Source: Algirhabdus cladophorae | Lineage (GTDB): Bacteria > Pseudomonadota > Alphaproteobacteria > Rhodobacterales > Rhodobacteraceae | Direction: 5' to 3' | Assembly (NCBI RefSeq): GCF_044772865.1 | Contig: NZ_CP173029.1 | Location: 1,798,001-1,862,000 of the forward strand | Length of the DNA stretch: 64,000 nucleotides | Shown: positions 1-9,017 of the stretch, in pieces | Numbering within the stretch: position 1 is the first letter of the stretch | How the letters are laid out: the number at the start of each line of letters is the position of its first letter | Position numbers and translations under genes: made by a program | The notes under the pieces: model-generated | What the model was told of the DNA's origin: nothing | The model's input: the letters and a program-made list of their open reading frames with translations, nothing else | Database searches by the model: none

Positions 1-55
1 CCCGTGAAAGGCAGGCCGCTGGACAAAAGCCAAACAGTGGTTTGAGGACCGGATC

Positions 56-736
56 CTAGCTTTGTCTTTTGCGTTTGCGCAACACAGTCAACGCGCCAAG
101 ACCCCCGATCAACAAAAACCCGCCCGCAGGCAATGGCACTGCCGAGATCTTTAACTCTGACACTTCGAAACGCGCGTCAGAACCATCAGAGAACGAAATA
201 AAGTTCAAAGACCCGCCGATGGTATCCGCAGCAAACATATCCAAGAACTGTTGAATTGTTGGGCTATTGGTGTCGGACAGAACACTGGTGTCCGTACCCC
301 CGACCGAGAATTGCAGAATAGACGCCGTCAAACCGCCTACGGTCGGACCGGTCGGGCTGGTCCCTCTGACAAAAAAGTTGTCCCGCAGGGGCGCGCTGGA
401 CCCTGCCATATGATCATTGCGCAGGGTTGCGGTGCCGGTCCCACTGGTCGAAAACGACAAGCCATCCATCACCATATTAAAGTTGGTCACAGCGGAACTG
501 TTTGAAAACGTGGACGCAGCGCCCCCTGTCAGCGCCGAATTATCTAGGATAAAGCTACCCGAGACCGCATCGCCAGTTGTGATTGTGCCGATGGACGCAA
601 CATCATTGTTTTGCAGCGTGCCATCATTAGTGCGGACAACCTCACCCTTAAAATCAAACCTAAGTGTTTCGGCTGTCGCTGGCAGAGCAGACAGCCCCAA
701 ACCCAGTACAAATAGAAGAAATTTCTTGAACGTCAT
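56..736 (-). CDS. VPLPA-CTERM sorting-domain secreted protein
   Basis: A 226-residue exported protein. It has an N-terminal signal peptide (hydrophobic FLLFVLGLGLSALPATAE) and a C-terminal tripartite sorting tail: the motif VPLPAGG, a hydrophobic helix, and the basic end RKRKRQS. This is the VPLPA variant of the PEP-CTERM signal, which is processed by an exosortase-type transpeptidase in roseobacters and relatives. The body is rich in Ser, Thr, Gly and Asp with no recognised catalytic motif, as is usual for these surface or exopolysaccharide-associated proteins. No exosortase gene lies in the window. The specific function is unknown. Confidence 0.8.
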   Translation of the reverse strand: MTFKKFLLFVLGLGLSALPATAETLRFDFKGEVVRTNDGTLQNNDVASIGTITTGDAVSGSFILDNSALTGGAASTFSNSSAVTNFNMVMDGLSFSTSGTGTATLRNDHMAGSSAPLRDNFFVRGTSPTGPTVGGLTASILQFSVGGTDTSVLSDTNSPTIQQFLDMFAADTIGGSLNFISFSDGSDARFEVSELKISAVPLPAGGFLLIGGLGALTVLRKRKRQS

Positions 737-900
737 AGCGCCCTCACTTTGAAAAAAATAATGTTAAAATTATACGCGGGCGAAAAACGGCCCCCATAGA
801 CTTGGATAATTCTGCGCCGCCGGTCGCACATCCCCCAAATGAGGTAAATTGCAATTTTGAGGCGAGTATTTTGGCTGTTTTCTTAGGAAATAGGTAACAT

Positions 901-2142
901 TCAGCGCAAGTAGCGTGCCGGATCAAAGCCACTCATGTCTTGATTCGCGGGTTGCTCATCGATCATTTGCGCCACTAAACGCCCGGTCTTGGGGCCGGCG
1001 GTAAGCCCCACATGTTGATGGCCAAAGCCTGTGTAAATCCCTGATGTGCCAATCTGGCCAATCAAAGGCAGGCTGTCAGGTGTGGAGGGGCGAAACCCCA
1101 TCCAGTCCTGGGTCGATTTATACGTCAGCTTTGGAAAACTCTGGGCGATGTGACGCCGCAACAGCGCCAGTGGTTTGCGGCTGGGGGTCTGGGACGTGTC
1201 GCCATATTCGACGGTTCCGGCGCAGCGTAGCCCCATTTCCATCGGGTTCACACCAAATTTGCCATTCATCATCAACATTGGGTGACGTGGCAGCATTGAT
1301 GGCTCTTCCAGCAGCACATGATAGCCTCGTTCGGCGATCAACGGCACATCGAGACCCAGCATTTGCATCATCTCGCGCGACCACGCCCCCGCTGTGACCA
1401 CTAGTTTTTTGCAAGGCATGGGCCCTTGATCGGTAATCACCTCGCGCACTGTCCCATCGGCGCGGTGAATTGCTGTCACCTCGGCTTGGACCACTTGCCC
1501 GCCTTGGGCCACAAATGCATCCGCCAGTGCCGTGATATAGCCGCCCGGATTGGTCACATGGCCCCATCCGCTGAGGACGGCCATGACTTCAATCTGTGGG
1601 CTCAGGATCGGTTCGGCATCGCGCAACGCGGGGCCTTCCAACACATCAGGGCTAAGCCCATATTCTGCTTTCAATGCCCACATATAGGCGTCGTTCTTAA
1701 AGTCACGTTTGCGGTTATAGACGAAACCCATCTTGCTGTTTTCGATCCATCCTTCGGCGCGCGTTCCTGCGGCCAATTGGCGATGTTGATCGACGCTGTC
1801 GCTGATCAACGGATCCATGGCCGCCACGATGCGCCGTGTTTCAGCATCACTGGTATGGCGCAAAAATCGCGCAAACCACGGCAGCAGTCTGGGCAGTTGG
1901 CGCCATTTGATGAACAACGGCGAGCGCGGGTTTAAGATCATCGGCGGTGCATCGCGCCACAGGCGCGGCGAGGTCACTGGCGTAATTGCCCAGCCCGCCA
2001 GTAGACCTGCATTCCCAAAGGAGGCCGCCTGCCCCGGCGCATCTTTGTCCAACAGCACCACGCGGTGTCCGGCCCGTTGAAGCCAGATCGCCGTGGATAC
2101 CCCGACGATCCCTGCCCCGATGACAACAATCGGAGCGCTCAA
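901..2142 (-). CDS. FAD-dependent D-amino-acid dehydrogenase/oxidase (DadA-like)
   Basis: A member of the DAO/DadA flavoprotein family, which oxidatively deaminates (D-)amino or imino acids. The N-terminal Rossmann motif VIGAGIVGVSTAIWLQ, followed by an acidic residue in VVLLDKD, binds the FAD ADP moiety. The C-terminal GFGHQHVGLTAGPKTGR segment is the conserved DadA flavin-site block. I place the start at a TTG (2142) that overlaps the stop of the upstream SDR gene as TTGA, putting the Rossmann motif right at the N terminus. An in-frame ATG at 2181 would add 13 atypical residues. Translational coupling to the SDR suggests a shared catabolic route. The substrate cannot be assigned. Confidence 0.85.
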   Translation of the reverse strand: MSAPIVVIGAGIVGVSTAIWLQRAGHRVVLLDKDAPGQAASFGNAGLLAGWAITPVTSPRLWRDAPPMILNPRSPLFIKWRQLPRLLPWFARFLRHTSDAETRRIVAAMDPLISDSVDQHRQLAAGTRAEGWIENSKMGFVYNRKRDFKNDAYMWALKAEYGLSPDVLEGPALRDAEPILSPQIEVMAVLSGWGHVTNPGGYITALADAFVAQGGQVVQAEVTAIHRADGTVREVITDQGPMPCKKLVVTAGAWSREMMQMLGLDVPLIAERGYHVLLEEPSMLPRHPMLMMNGKFGVNPMEMGLRCAGTVEYGDTSQTPSRKPLALLRRHIAQSFPKLTYKSTQDWMGFRPSTPDSLPLIGQIGTSGIYTGFGHQHVGLTAGPKTGRLVAQMIDEQPANQDMSGFDPARYLR

Positions 2143-2888
2143 ATACTGCCGCCTTCGACCATATAGTTGTTCGCTGTGCACATAGCTGCATCATCCGAGG
2201 CCAAAAACAGCACCATGCGGGTCACATATTCCGGTGCGATCGGATCCTTCAGGCATTGATTGTTCAGATGATTGGCAAGGCTTTCTTCGGTCACCCAAAG
2301 CTCTTTCTGGCGATCGGTCATAATCCATCCGGGCACCACAGTGTTCACGCGGATCCGGTCCGGCCCAAGATCGCGCGCAAAGCTGCGGGTCATCCCGTGC
2401 ACAGCGGCCTTGGAGGTGGTGTAAACCGGCATCCCACCGCCTGCTTCCCACCAGGAATTCGAGCCCATATTGATGATGCTGCCCTTGCCCGCGGCCTGCA
2501 TAGCAGGTGCCACGGCTTGGGTTGCGAAAAACATGTGTTTAAGGTTCGTGGCGATACGTTCGTCGTAGTACTCTGGCGTGACAGTTTCCCAGCCATGGCG
2601 ATCATCGCGGGCGGCATTGTTGACCAAGACATCCGGTGTACCAACCTCGCGCAACGCCTCGGCCATGGCCTCTTGCAATGCCGGGATGTCGCGCAAATCC
2701 ACTTCTTTGAAAATTGCACCGGTCTCAGCTGCCATAGCTGCCCCGCCTGCTGCATCGAAATCAAAGAAGGCGACTTGTGCCCCTTGATCGCAAAACGCGC
2801 GCACCATGTCGGCACCGATCCCGCCTGCGCCCCCGGTTAGATAAACAACTGCGCCCTCAAGGCTGGGGTATCGGGCAAACTGCGGCAT
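2139..2888 (-). CDS. SDR-family NAD(P)-dependent oxidoreductase
   Basis: A classical short-chain dehydrogenase/reductase of 249 residues, the normal length. It shows the cofactor motif TGGAGGIG near the N terminus, the NNA motif in VLVNNAARDD, a catalytic Ser in NMGSNSWW, and the YTTSK (YxxxK) active site. It lies directly upstream of the DadA-like oxidase with a 4-base overlap, so the two are probably one operon acting on the same hydroxy or amino substrate. The C terminus (NYMVEGGSI) is typical of sugar or hydroxy-acid SDRs. Exact substrate unknown. Confidence 0.85.
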   Translation of the reverse strand: MPQFARYPSLEGAVVYLTGGAGGIGADMVRAFCDQGAQVAFFDFDAAGGAAMAAETGAIFKEVDLRDIPALQEAMAEALREVGTPDVLVNNAARDDRHGWETVTPEYYDERIATNLKHMFFATQAVAPAMQAAGKGSIINMGSNSWWEAGGGMPVYTTSKAAVHGMTRSFARDLGPDRIRVNTVVPGWIMTDRQKELWVTEESLANHLNNQCLKDPIAPEYVTRMVLFLASDDAAMCTANNYMVEGGSI

Positions 2889-2948
2889 AGGGCGACTCCT
2901 TTTTCGCCACGCTAGCGCGGGGCCTATCCGAGTGCCAGCCGCTTTGGG

Positions 2949-3914
2949 TTATTTCAGCATCCATTGACCGTCCGGCCAGAAGGCGTGAAAGGCAAAGGCA
3001 AACATCACATCATGGGCCACATCGCGTCCTTGGGCGTCACGCACGCGCACGGTGCCAACTTCCTTGCCTGCGTTAATGTTGCGGCTGTCCAACGCGCTGG
3101 CTTGGCCTTCGGCCCAACTCAACGTAAGCCCACTTTGGGTCACACCACCTTCATCGCGCAAGCGGGCAACCGGCCAAGCCTGATCGCCAATACGCACAAC
3201 GCGGGCCAACGCGGGAATGTCATGTGGCGGCAGTTCGCCACTGTACAAAAATGGTCGATGGGAACTGTCATAGCTTTGATATGGGTTGGCCCCATAGGCC
3301 CGTGGTGCACCGGGGCGCGCCATGACAAGGCCCTGCGGGTTGCGAGCCTTAAATTCGGCCCAACTTTCCATCCACGTGGGCAGAGCTGTCAGTTTTTCAC
3401 CCGTAAGGTCCCCCACAATACCTGTGCCAATGGCCTGTTGCCACCAGCTTTCGGTTTCGCGGTCAAACATCACCATATCCGAGTTACGCAGCTTACCCGA
3501 GACACCAAAAGTCAGCACTTGGCCCCGCACACGACGATCAAAAGTGATGCCTGAATTGCACAAGGGGCAAAAGGTGACAGCTACTGGAATTCCTGCAACT
3601 GTATCGTTCACAATCTCATGCCAAGTGAGGTAGCGAATGGGATAGGCGCGCGCTGTATCCCCTTCAAATTCCACAGCAATCACCGGTTCGCGGTCGCCAA
3701 TGTCGCCCTCATCCCCCACAGCGATAAAGCTGGGATTATTGAGTGCAGGGATACCGTCACGGGGTGGCCCGCCCGACAGGATCTCAACCCAATTGTCCAC
3801 TGTGGTTTTCTCAAAATTCGTGTTGGGCCATTCGTTCACCCAGAACTCCGGGCTGGCCTCGGCCACTGTGATCATCGCAGCAAAGGCCACGGCAACAAGG
3901 GATTTCAAACGCAT
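2949..3914 (-). CDS. DUF3179 domain-containing exported protein
   Basis: A 321-residue protein of the DUF3179 family. The start at 3914 is chosen because GGAGG lies 8 nt upstream and it gives a clean signal peptide (MRLKSLVAVAFAAMITVAEA). An upstream in-frame start at 3962 has no such support. Family hallmarks are the CPLCNSG motif, with two Cys spaced like a metal or redox site, and SDMVMFDRETESWWQQ. The molecular function of DUF3179 is not established; the periplasmic location and conserved Cys pair make a redox or metal role plausible. Confidence 0.8.
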   Translation of the reverse strand: MRLKSLVAVAFAAMITVAEASPEFWVNEWPNTNFEKTTVDNWVEILSGGPPRDGIPALNNPSFIAVGDEGDIGDREPVIAVEFEGDTARAYPIRYLTWHEIVNDTVAGIPVAVTFCPLCNSGITFDRRVRGQVLTFGVSGKLRNSDMVMFDRETESWWQQAIGTGIVGDLTGEKLTALPTWMESWAEFKARNPQGLVMARPGAPRAYGANPYQSYDSSHRPFLYSGELPPHDIPALARVVRIGDQAWPVARLRDEGGVTQSGLTLSWAEGQASALDSRNINAGKEVGTVRVRDAQGRDVAHDVMFAFAFHAFWPDGQWMLK

Positions 3915-3994
3915 TGGGGACACCTCCATCTCACCATACTTTGGCAGAGGAAGCGCCCCCATGATAGCCGTTTTGCCAACCGCTCGCGCGGAAG

Positions 3995-4540
3995 TTACTC
4001 GGTGACTGTGACCGTTTTCATCATGTCCGGTGTGCCTCGGACCGAGCCGTTTTGACCGCGACCTTTTTTGATCGCATCCACCACATCCATGCCTTCAGTC
4101 ACACGGCCGACGACCGTGTATTGGCCGTTCAGGAAGTAGCCTTGATCAAACATGATAAAGAACTGGCTGTTGGCCGAATTCGGGTTCTGACTGCGGGCCA
4201 TACCAACAACGCCGCGATCATAAGGCACGTCGGAAAATTCCGCAGGCAAGTCCGGTTTGTCCGATCCCCCCATGCCAGCGCGGGCTGTGTCGCCGCCGGA
4301 CACGCCAAATTCAACGTCGCCAGTTTGGGCCATAAAGCCATCGATCACGCGGTGAAACACCACCCCGTCATAGGCACCTTCTGCTGCCAATTCCGCGATG
4401 CGCGCGGCATGCTGCGGGGCAATATCCTCAAGCAAATCAATGGTGATCGTGCCAGAGGCCTCGCCGGCCACTTCGATTGTGATGCCTGTGGCAAAGGCCG
4501 GTGACGCGGCAAGCAGTGCCGCCAGAGCCAACTTATACAT
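3995..4540 (-). CDS. ppiA: Periplasmic cyclophilin-type peptidyl-prolyl isomerase
   Basis: A cyclophilin that catalyses cis-trans isomerisation of X-Pro bonds in exported proteins. A short signal peptide (MYKLALAALLAASPAFA) is followed by the cyclophilin core with FHRVIDGFMAQTGD (catalytic Arg and Phe) and NSANSQFFIMF. The 181 residues match single-domain bacterial cyclophilins. Its start overlaps the end of the cytoplasmic cyclophilin gene upstream by 8 bases, so the pair is co-translated and probably arose by duplication, with export gained or lost in one copy. Confidence 0.9.
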   Translation of the reverse strand: MYKLALAALLAASPAFATGITIEVAGEASGTITIDLLEDIAPQHAARIAELAAEGAYDGVVFHRVIDGFMAQTGDVEFGVSGGDTARAGMGGSDKPDLPAEFSDVPYDRGVVGMARSQNPNSANSQFFIMFDQGYFLNGQYTVVGRVTEGMDVVDAIKKGRGQNGSVRGTPDMMKTVTVTE

Positions 4541-5039
4541 CTGCTGCCACCTTCATCGACACCATCCGGTCTGGGTTCATCGGCGGCTCGCCACGGGCGA
4601 TGGCATCCACATGATCCATGCCAGAGATGACCTGGCCATAAACCGTGTACTGACCGTTCAGGAAATCATTGTCTTTGAAGTTGATAAAGAACTGGCTGTT
4701 GGCGCTGTCAGGATTGGCAGAGCGCGCCGCACCGATAGAGCCGCGGGCGTGCGGCACTTTGGAAAACTCGGCCTTCACGTCATCGTAGTCCGAGCCACCT
4801 GTGCCCGCCATCCGGATGTTGAAACCGTCTTCCATGTTGCCATTGGCCACGTCGCCGGTTTGCGCCATGAACCCGTCGATCACGCGGTGGAAACAAACGT
4901 TGTCATATTTGCCTTCGCGCACCAGCGTTTTCATCCGCTCGCAATGCAGCGGGGCCACGTCAGGCAACAAGGCGATGGTGACGGTGCCGTCTTTGAGTTC
5001 CATCAGAATTGTGTTTTCGGGGTCTTTGATCTCGGCCAT
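4533..5039 (-). CDS. ppiB: Cytoplasmic cyclophilin-type peptidyl-prolyl isomerase
   Basis: A 168-residue cyclophilin without a signal peptide. The start (MAEIKDPENTILMEL) at 5039 is preceded by AGGAG; an upstream in-frame ATG at 5180 would add 47 residues that do not resemble the family. Core motifs FHRVIDGFMAQTGD and NSANSQFFINF are present and nearly identical to those of the exported paralogue downstream. It is divergent from pgk, and the 141-bp gap between them must hold both promoters. Confidence 0.92.
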   Translation of the reverse strand: MAEIKDPENTILMELKDGTVTIALLPDVAPLHCERMKTLVREGKYDNVCFHRVIDGFMAQTGDVANGNMEDGFNIRMAGTGGSDYDDVKAEFSKVPHARGSIGAARSANPDSANSQFFINFKDNDFLNGQYTVYGQVISGMDHVDAIARGEPPMNPDRMVSMKVAADV

Positions 5040-5180
5040 TTGGCTGCTCCTAAATGTGTTTGGGCGCAAACTAGGGCGAGTTTGGGGGAAAGCCAAGGGC
5101 AAGCGGCTTGACCTTAGCATGATACTGCGCGACCACCGCTGCAATTGCATCACGGCAATCGCATCAACAGGAGTGGGCAC

Positions 5181-6368
5181 ATGGGCTGGAAATCATTGGA
5201 TGACATGGAACTGGCAGGTAAGCGCGTCTTAACCCGTGTGGATATCAACGTTCCCATGGAAGATGGCAAAATCACCGACGCCACGCGGATCGAGCGGATT
5301 GTGCCGACGATAAAGGATATTCTAGCCGCAGGTGGCAGCCCGATTTTGTTGGCGCATTTCGGCCGCCCCAAGGGTGAATTCAAGCCCGAACTTTCGCTGG
5401 AACCTTTGGTGCCTGCCCTGTCTGCGGCGTTTGGTGTGGACGTCACATTTGTCCAGCGCCCTTCCCGCGAGTTTATTGATGCCCAGCCGTCTGATGCCGT
5501 GATCTTGGTGGAAAATACACGCTTTACGGCCATGGAAGAAGCCAATGATCCGCAAATGGCAGGCTTTCTGGCCAGCTTGGGCGACATCTATTGCAACGAT
5601 GCGTTTTCGGCCGCGCACCGCGCCCACGCCAGCACAGAAGGGGTCGCCAAATTGCTGCCCAATTGCGCAGGTCGTTTGATGCAGGCCGAACTCAGCGCGT
5701 TGGAGGCTGCTTTGTCGACCCCCAAACGCCCTGTTGGCGCTGTGGTTGGCGGGGCGAAAGTGTCGACCAAAATCTCACTTTTGGAAAACCTCGTCGGGAA
5801 GTTGGATGTTCTGGTGATCGGCGGCGGCATGGCCAACACCTTCCTTTTGGCACAGGGTGCGCAATTGGGCGCATCCTTGGTCGAGGCCGATATGCTGGAC
5901 ACAGCACGCGACATCATGACGGCCGCCGAGGCTGCGGGCTGCAAGATCGTTCTGCCTGTTGATGGGCTTGTGTCCCGCGCGTTCAAAGAAGGCGCAGATC
6001 ACAAGGTTATTGCGTTGAACAGCGATACGGTGCTGGACGCCGATCAAATGGTTCTCGATGCCGGCCCACTGGCTGTCAAAGCCGTCGAAGCGGCTTTCGA
6101 GGGCTTAGAAACCCTAATCTGGAACGGCCCGCTTGGGGCTTTCGAGATCGCCCCATTCAACACTGCCACAAACGCCGCAGCCCGCGTCGCCGCGGACCAA
6201 ACCAAAGCAGGCAAGCTGATTTCAGTGGCCGGTGGTGGGGACACAGTGGCCGCTTTGAACCAAGCCGGTGCTGCCGATGATTTTACCTATATCAGCACAG
6301 CCGGCGGCGCATTCTTGGAATGGATGGAGGGTAAAACCCTGCCCGGCGTCGCGGCTTTGGGCGGCTAA
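5181..6368 (+). CDS. pgk: Phosphoglycerate kinase
   Basis: Transfers phosphate between 1,3-bisphosphoglycerate and ADP in glycolysis/gluconeogenesis. The start at 5181 (MGWKSLDDMELAGKRVLTRVD) has CAGGAG upstream and gives 395 residues, the standard length. Visible signatures are RVDINVP and LLAHFGRPKG (substrate basic patch), the hinge and nucleotide region VVGGAKVSTKISLLENL, VLVIGGGMANTF, and the C-terminal SVAGGGDTVAAL phosphate-binding loop. It is followed after 130 bp by class I fructose-bisphosphate aldolase, which carries its own operator-like repeats, so the two are probably separately controlled. Confidence 0.97.
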   Translation: MGWKSLDDMELAGKRVLTRVDINVPMEDGKITDATRIERIVPTIKDILAAGGSPILLAHFGRPKGEFKPELSLEPLVPALSAAFGVDVTFVQRPSREFIDAQPSDAVILVENTRFTAMEEANDPQMAGFLASLGDIYCNDAFSAAHRAHASTEGVAKLLPNCAGRLMQAELSALEAALSTPKRPVGAVVGGAKVSTKISLLENLVGKLDVLVIGGGMANTFLLAQGAQLGASLVEADMLDTARDIMTAAEAAGCKIVLPVDGLVSRAFKEGADHKVIALNSDTVLDADQMVLDAGPLAVKAVEAAFEGLETLIWNGPLGAFEIAPFNTATNAAARVAADQTKAGKLISVAGGGDTVAALNQAGAADDFTYISTAGGAFLEWMEGKTLPGVAALGG

Positions 6369-6397
6369 ATCGTCATAATTTCGACATAATCCCCGCG

Positions 6398-6432
6398 TGT
6401 TAGCGTAAACAGTTCATGTGATTGCGCTAACA
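6398..6432. promoter_or_regulatory. Two operator-like palindromes upstream of fba (CceR/LacI-type)
   Basis: Two 14-mers, TGTTAGCGTAAACA (6398-6411) and TGATTGCGCTAACA (6419-6432), each match the palindrome TGTTAGCGCTAACA at 12 of 14 positions. Their centres are 21 bp apart, two helical turns, so both would face the same side of the DNA. Palindromes of this kind are typical of LacI-family regulators; I recall a similar motif for CceR, which controls central carbon genes in Rhodobacterales. They lie 67-101 bp upstream of the fba ATG. Regulator identity is inferred. Confidence 0.55.
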
Positions 6433-6498
6433 TCATTGCAAGGGTTCTAACAGCCCTCTAAGGCACCACTATTGTTAATAGATCCTTAGGAGAGCCCC

Positions 6499-7428
6499 AT
6501 GCGCGCCACCCGTACTGTCCAGAAAATCCTGTCCAATTACGAAGGCGAAACGCCCGGGGTCAAAGCCAAGCTGTGCCAAATGCTGATGCATGGCAAGCTA
6601 GGTGGCACCGGTAAAATGATCATTCTGCCTGTGGACCAAGGGTTCGAACACGGGCCTGCGCGCACGTACAATGCCAACCCCGCCAGCTACGACCCGCACT
6701 ATCATTACCAGTTGGCGATTGATGCAGGCTTAAACGCTTTTGCAGCCCCTTTGGGCCTTTTGGAAGCTGGCGCAGACACATTCGCTGGCCAAATCCCAAC
6801 GATCCTCAAAGTCAACTCCGCCAACTCGCTGATGTCGGGCACAGCGGGCAAAGATCAAGCCGTCACGGCGTCTGTAGATGATGCGCTGCGCATCGGCGCA
6901 GGGGCCATCGGCTTTACCATCTACCCCGGCTCGGACTGTGCAGTGGATATGTTCGAAGAAATCGTCGAGATGCGCAAAGAAGCTGCCGCCAAAGGCGTGG
7001 CCACTGTCATTTGGTCCTATTCACGCGGCGAAGGCATCACCAAAGAGGGCGAAACAGCCATCGACGTGGCGGCTTATGCGGCCCAAATGGCGGCCCTCAT
7101 GGGCGCTCATATCATCAAGATCAAACTCAGCACCGATCACCTTATGCTGCCCGAAGCCAAGAAGGTCTATGAGGAGCAAGGGATCGACATTTCGACTCAA
7201 GCCGCACGCGTGAAACACTGCATGGACAGCAGCCTTGCCGGACGCCGCATCGTGGTCTTTTCTGGCGGCGCGAAAAAAGGCGCCGACAGCGTATACGACG
7301 ACGCGCGCGCCATTCGCGACGGCGGCGGCAACGGTTCAATCATCGGGCGCAACAGTTTCCAACGGGACAAGGCCGATGCGCTGTCGATGCTGGGCAAACT
7401 GGTCGATATCTATCGCGGCAAAGCCTGA
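6499..7428 (+). CDS. Class I fructose-bisphosphate aldolase (DhnA/FbaB type)
   Basis: Cleaves or forms fructose-1,6-bisphosphate by Schiff-base chemistry. The 309 residues match the archaeal-type DhnA/FbaB family: VDQGFEHGP near the N terminus, VIWSYSRGEG, the Schiff-base lysine region HIIKIKLSTD, and phosphate-binding VFSGGAKKG and GSIIGRNSFQR. A strong AGGAG precedes the ATG. Two operator-like palindromes sit upstream, and a strong stem-loop follows the stop codon. Pairing with pgk supports a role in lower glycolysis/gluconeogenesis. Confidence 0.93.
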   Translation: MRATRTVQKILSNYEGETPGVKAKLCQMLMHGKLGGTGKMIILPVDQGFEHGPARTYNANPASYDPHYHYQLAIDAGLNAFAAPLGLLEAGADTFAGQIPTILKVNSANSLMSGTAGKDQAVTASVDDALRIGAGAIGFTIYPGSDCAVDMFEEIVEMRKEAAAKGVATVIWSYSRGEGITKEGETAIDVAAYAAQMAALMGAHIIKIKLSTDHLMLPEAKKVYEEQGIDISTQAARVKHCMDSSLAGRRIVVFSGGAKKGADSVYDDARAIRDGGGNGSIIGRNSFQRDKADALSMLGKLVDIYRGKA

Positions 7429-7468
7429 CGCGCTAACCTCTGCTTCAGCGCGGACAAAACATGTCACA

Positions 7469-7492
7469 AACGCAGTCCCAACGGGGCTGCGT
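7469..7492. terminator. Rho-independent terminator shared by fba and convergent hydrolase gene
   Basis: Arms AACGCAG and CTGCGTT extend through a G-T pair and CCC/GGG to a 3-nt loop, followed by TTTTCATTTT. It lies about 40 nt after the fba stop and immediately before the stop of the convergent gene, so it can serve fba directly; A-richness on the other side is weaker. Confidence 0.8.
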
Positions 7493-7494
7493 TT

Positions 7495-8571
7495 TCATTT
7501 TGGAAACACCCCGCTTGCGGGCGCGCGGATGACGCGGGGTTGGGATCCGGTTTCCAACTGTCCGGCGGCAATCAGTCCCCCGACAAAGGCCACCGCAGCA
7601 GGCGACGAGGCAAGGGTCAAATGGTTGCCAGCCTCGCCATCTGCCAGATTGCTAAGATCCACCACGGTGACTGGCAGGCCAGCCACTTCCTCGGCGGTAT
7701 TGATCGCGCCCAAGCGCGCTTTGCGCCCTACCAAAATCGATGACAGTCCCAATGCGATGTCCTCAGATGAGGTAAACAGAGTAAAGTTCGGCGGGATTGG
7801 ATCGATCCGATCCATCTGCCTTTGAAAAACGTCTGGATCAATATCGGGCGATATCAGGGCCACTGATTCCACGCGACCTAACACATCTTGGCGGCCAGCG
7901 ATTGTAAGTTGTCGCAGCACTTCCATCACCAATTGAGACCCCATAGAATGGGCCACCAGCACCACCTTTTGCCCCTTGCGGGCCACAAGGGCAGTGATGA
8001 GTTTTTCTAACCCGTCTCGCGCAAAAATCACGCTGTCACGGTCATAAACATAGGCCGCTGGATGCCCTGCTGAGGGCCATGAAAACGCAACGGTCGGCAC
8101 TGGAATGCCATAGTCATGCCGGATCTGCGCCAAGCGATAGACCGCCTCGGCATTGTTGACATTGAACCCATGCACAAAAACCAACGTCTCAGCAGCCTCG
8201 GTCTGATCTGCCTGCACTTGGCGGACAAAATCGTCCAAATTATCCAGACCCGATGTTTCGGAGACCACAAAGTGCCGAACCGGATCTGCGGCACCCTTGG
8301 GCCATTCGATTTGCCCCACAACGTGTTGCTGCGGCACGGATACATCTACGGTTCCAAACCGAAGCTCATCCGAGCGCACATTGCCGAAGGTTGCCCCATC
8401 GCGCGCCTGAAGGCCGCGTTCGGTTGCTACATAAATCCGCTCGATGGTGCCCGGTGTGGCCCCTACGGGCAGCGCGCTAAACGTCCCGCGCGGCGCACAT
8501 CCGATCAGGGTCATAACAACCAGACCGCAGGCCATACCAACAGCTCTTTTTGAAAGAGAGGCGAGACACAT
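7495..8571 (-). CDS. Alpha/beta hydrolase lipoprotein (DUF900 family)
   Basis: A serine alpha/beta hydrolase of the DUF900 type. The start at 8571 gives an N-terminal lipoprotein signal, with hydrophobic MACGLVVMTL and lipobox LIGC, so the protein is probably anchored by a lipidated Cys. The catalytic framework is visible: VFVHGFNV (oxyanion strand), VAHSMGSQLVMEVL (nucleophile elbow GxSxG-like AHSMGS) and a late acidic/His region (VVDLSNLADGEAGNHLTLASS). Substrate unknown; esterase or lipase-like. It is divergent from the ftsB-like gene and convergent with fba. Confidence 0.82.
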   Translation of the reverse strand: MCLASLSKRAVGMACGLVVMTLIGCAPRGTFSALPVGATPGTIERIYVATERGLQARDGATFGNVRSDELRFGTVDVSVPQQHVVGQIEWPKGAADPVRHFVVSETSGLDNLDDFVRQVQADQTEAAETLVFVHGFNVNNAEAVYRLAQIRHDYGIPVPTVAFSWPSAGHPAAYVYDRDSVIFARDGLEKLITALVARKGQKVVLVAHSMGSQLVMEVLRQLTIAGRQDVLGRVESVALISPDIDPDVFQRQMDRIDPIPPNFTLFTSSEDIALGLSSILVGRKARLGAINTAEEVAGLPVTVVDLSNLADGEAGNHLTLASSPAAVAFVGGLIAAGQLETGSQPRVIRAPASGVFPK

Positions 8572-8717
8572 CACGCAGATCCAATCGATTTCACGGTCAA
8601 AACAGCTAAAAACTGCATGTTTCAAACGCTTTAGGCAACATAAGGGATTCCCAAACCGTGTAAATTGTGTCATTCTAAACAAAGTTGCTCAATTAAGAAG
8701 CGACAAAAGGCAGTGAC

Positions 8718-9017
8718 ATGAACAACAAGACATCCCCCGCACTTGGTGTGATATCGTATTTTTGCGTGACCTTGGCGTTGGGTCTGTATTTTACATTTGC
8801 CGCCGTGCAAGGGGACTACGGGTTGTTTCGCCGCGCCGAGATTCAAGCGGATGCAGATATCTTGCGGACCCAACTGCAAGGATTGCAGGCCGAAGTTGCT
8901 GCTATGGAAAACAAAACCAAACGTTTGTCGGATACTTACCTTGATCTGGATCTATTGGATGAACAGGTCCGCAGTGTCATTGGCATGGCGCGCAGCGACG
9001 AAATCATCATCCGCTAA
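8718..9017 (+). CDS. FtsB/DivIC-family septum formation initiator
   Basis: A 99-residue bitopic protein. It has a short cytoplasmic N terminus, one membrane helix (VISYFCVTLALGLYFTFAAV), then a periplasmic coiled coil (QADADILRTQLQGLQAEVAAMENKTK described in part as QLQGLQAEVAAMENKT) and a short conserved DLDLLDEQVRSVIGMA tail. This architecture matches FtsB/DivIC, which bridges FtsQ/FtsL to septal peptidoglycan synthesis. It sits just upstream of pdhA, a position often seen for this gene in alphaproteobacteria, with a 138-bp gap holding a pdh operator-like palindrome. Confidence 0.82.
   Translation: MNNKTSPALGVISYFCVTLALGLYFTFAAVQGDYGLFRRAEIQADADILRTQLQGLQAEVAAMENKTKRLSDTYLDLDLLDEQVRSVIGMARSDEIIIR

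Noticed and set aside
744..932. Small ORF between the CTERM protein and the oxidase gene
   Set aside because: It overlaps the oxidase 3' end, lacks a ribosome site and shows no protein-like pattern.
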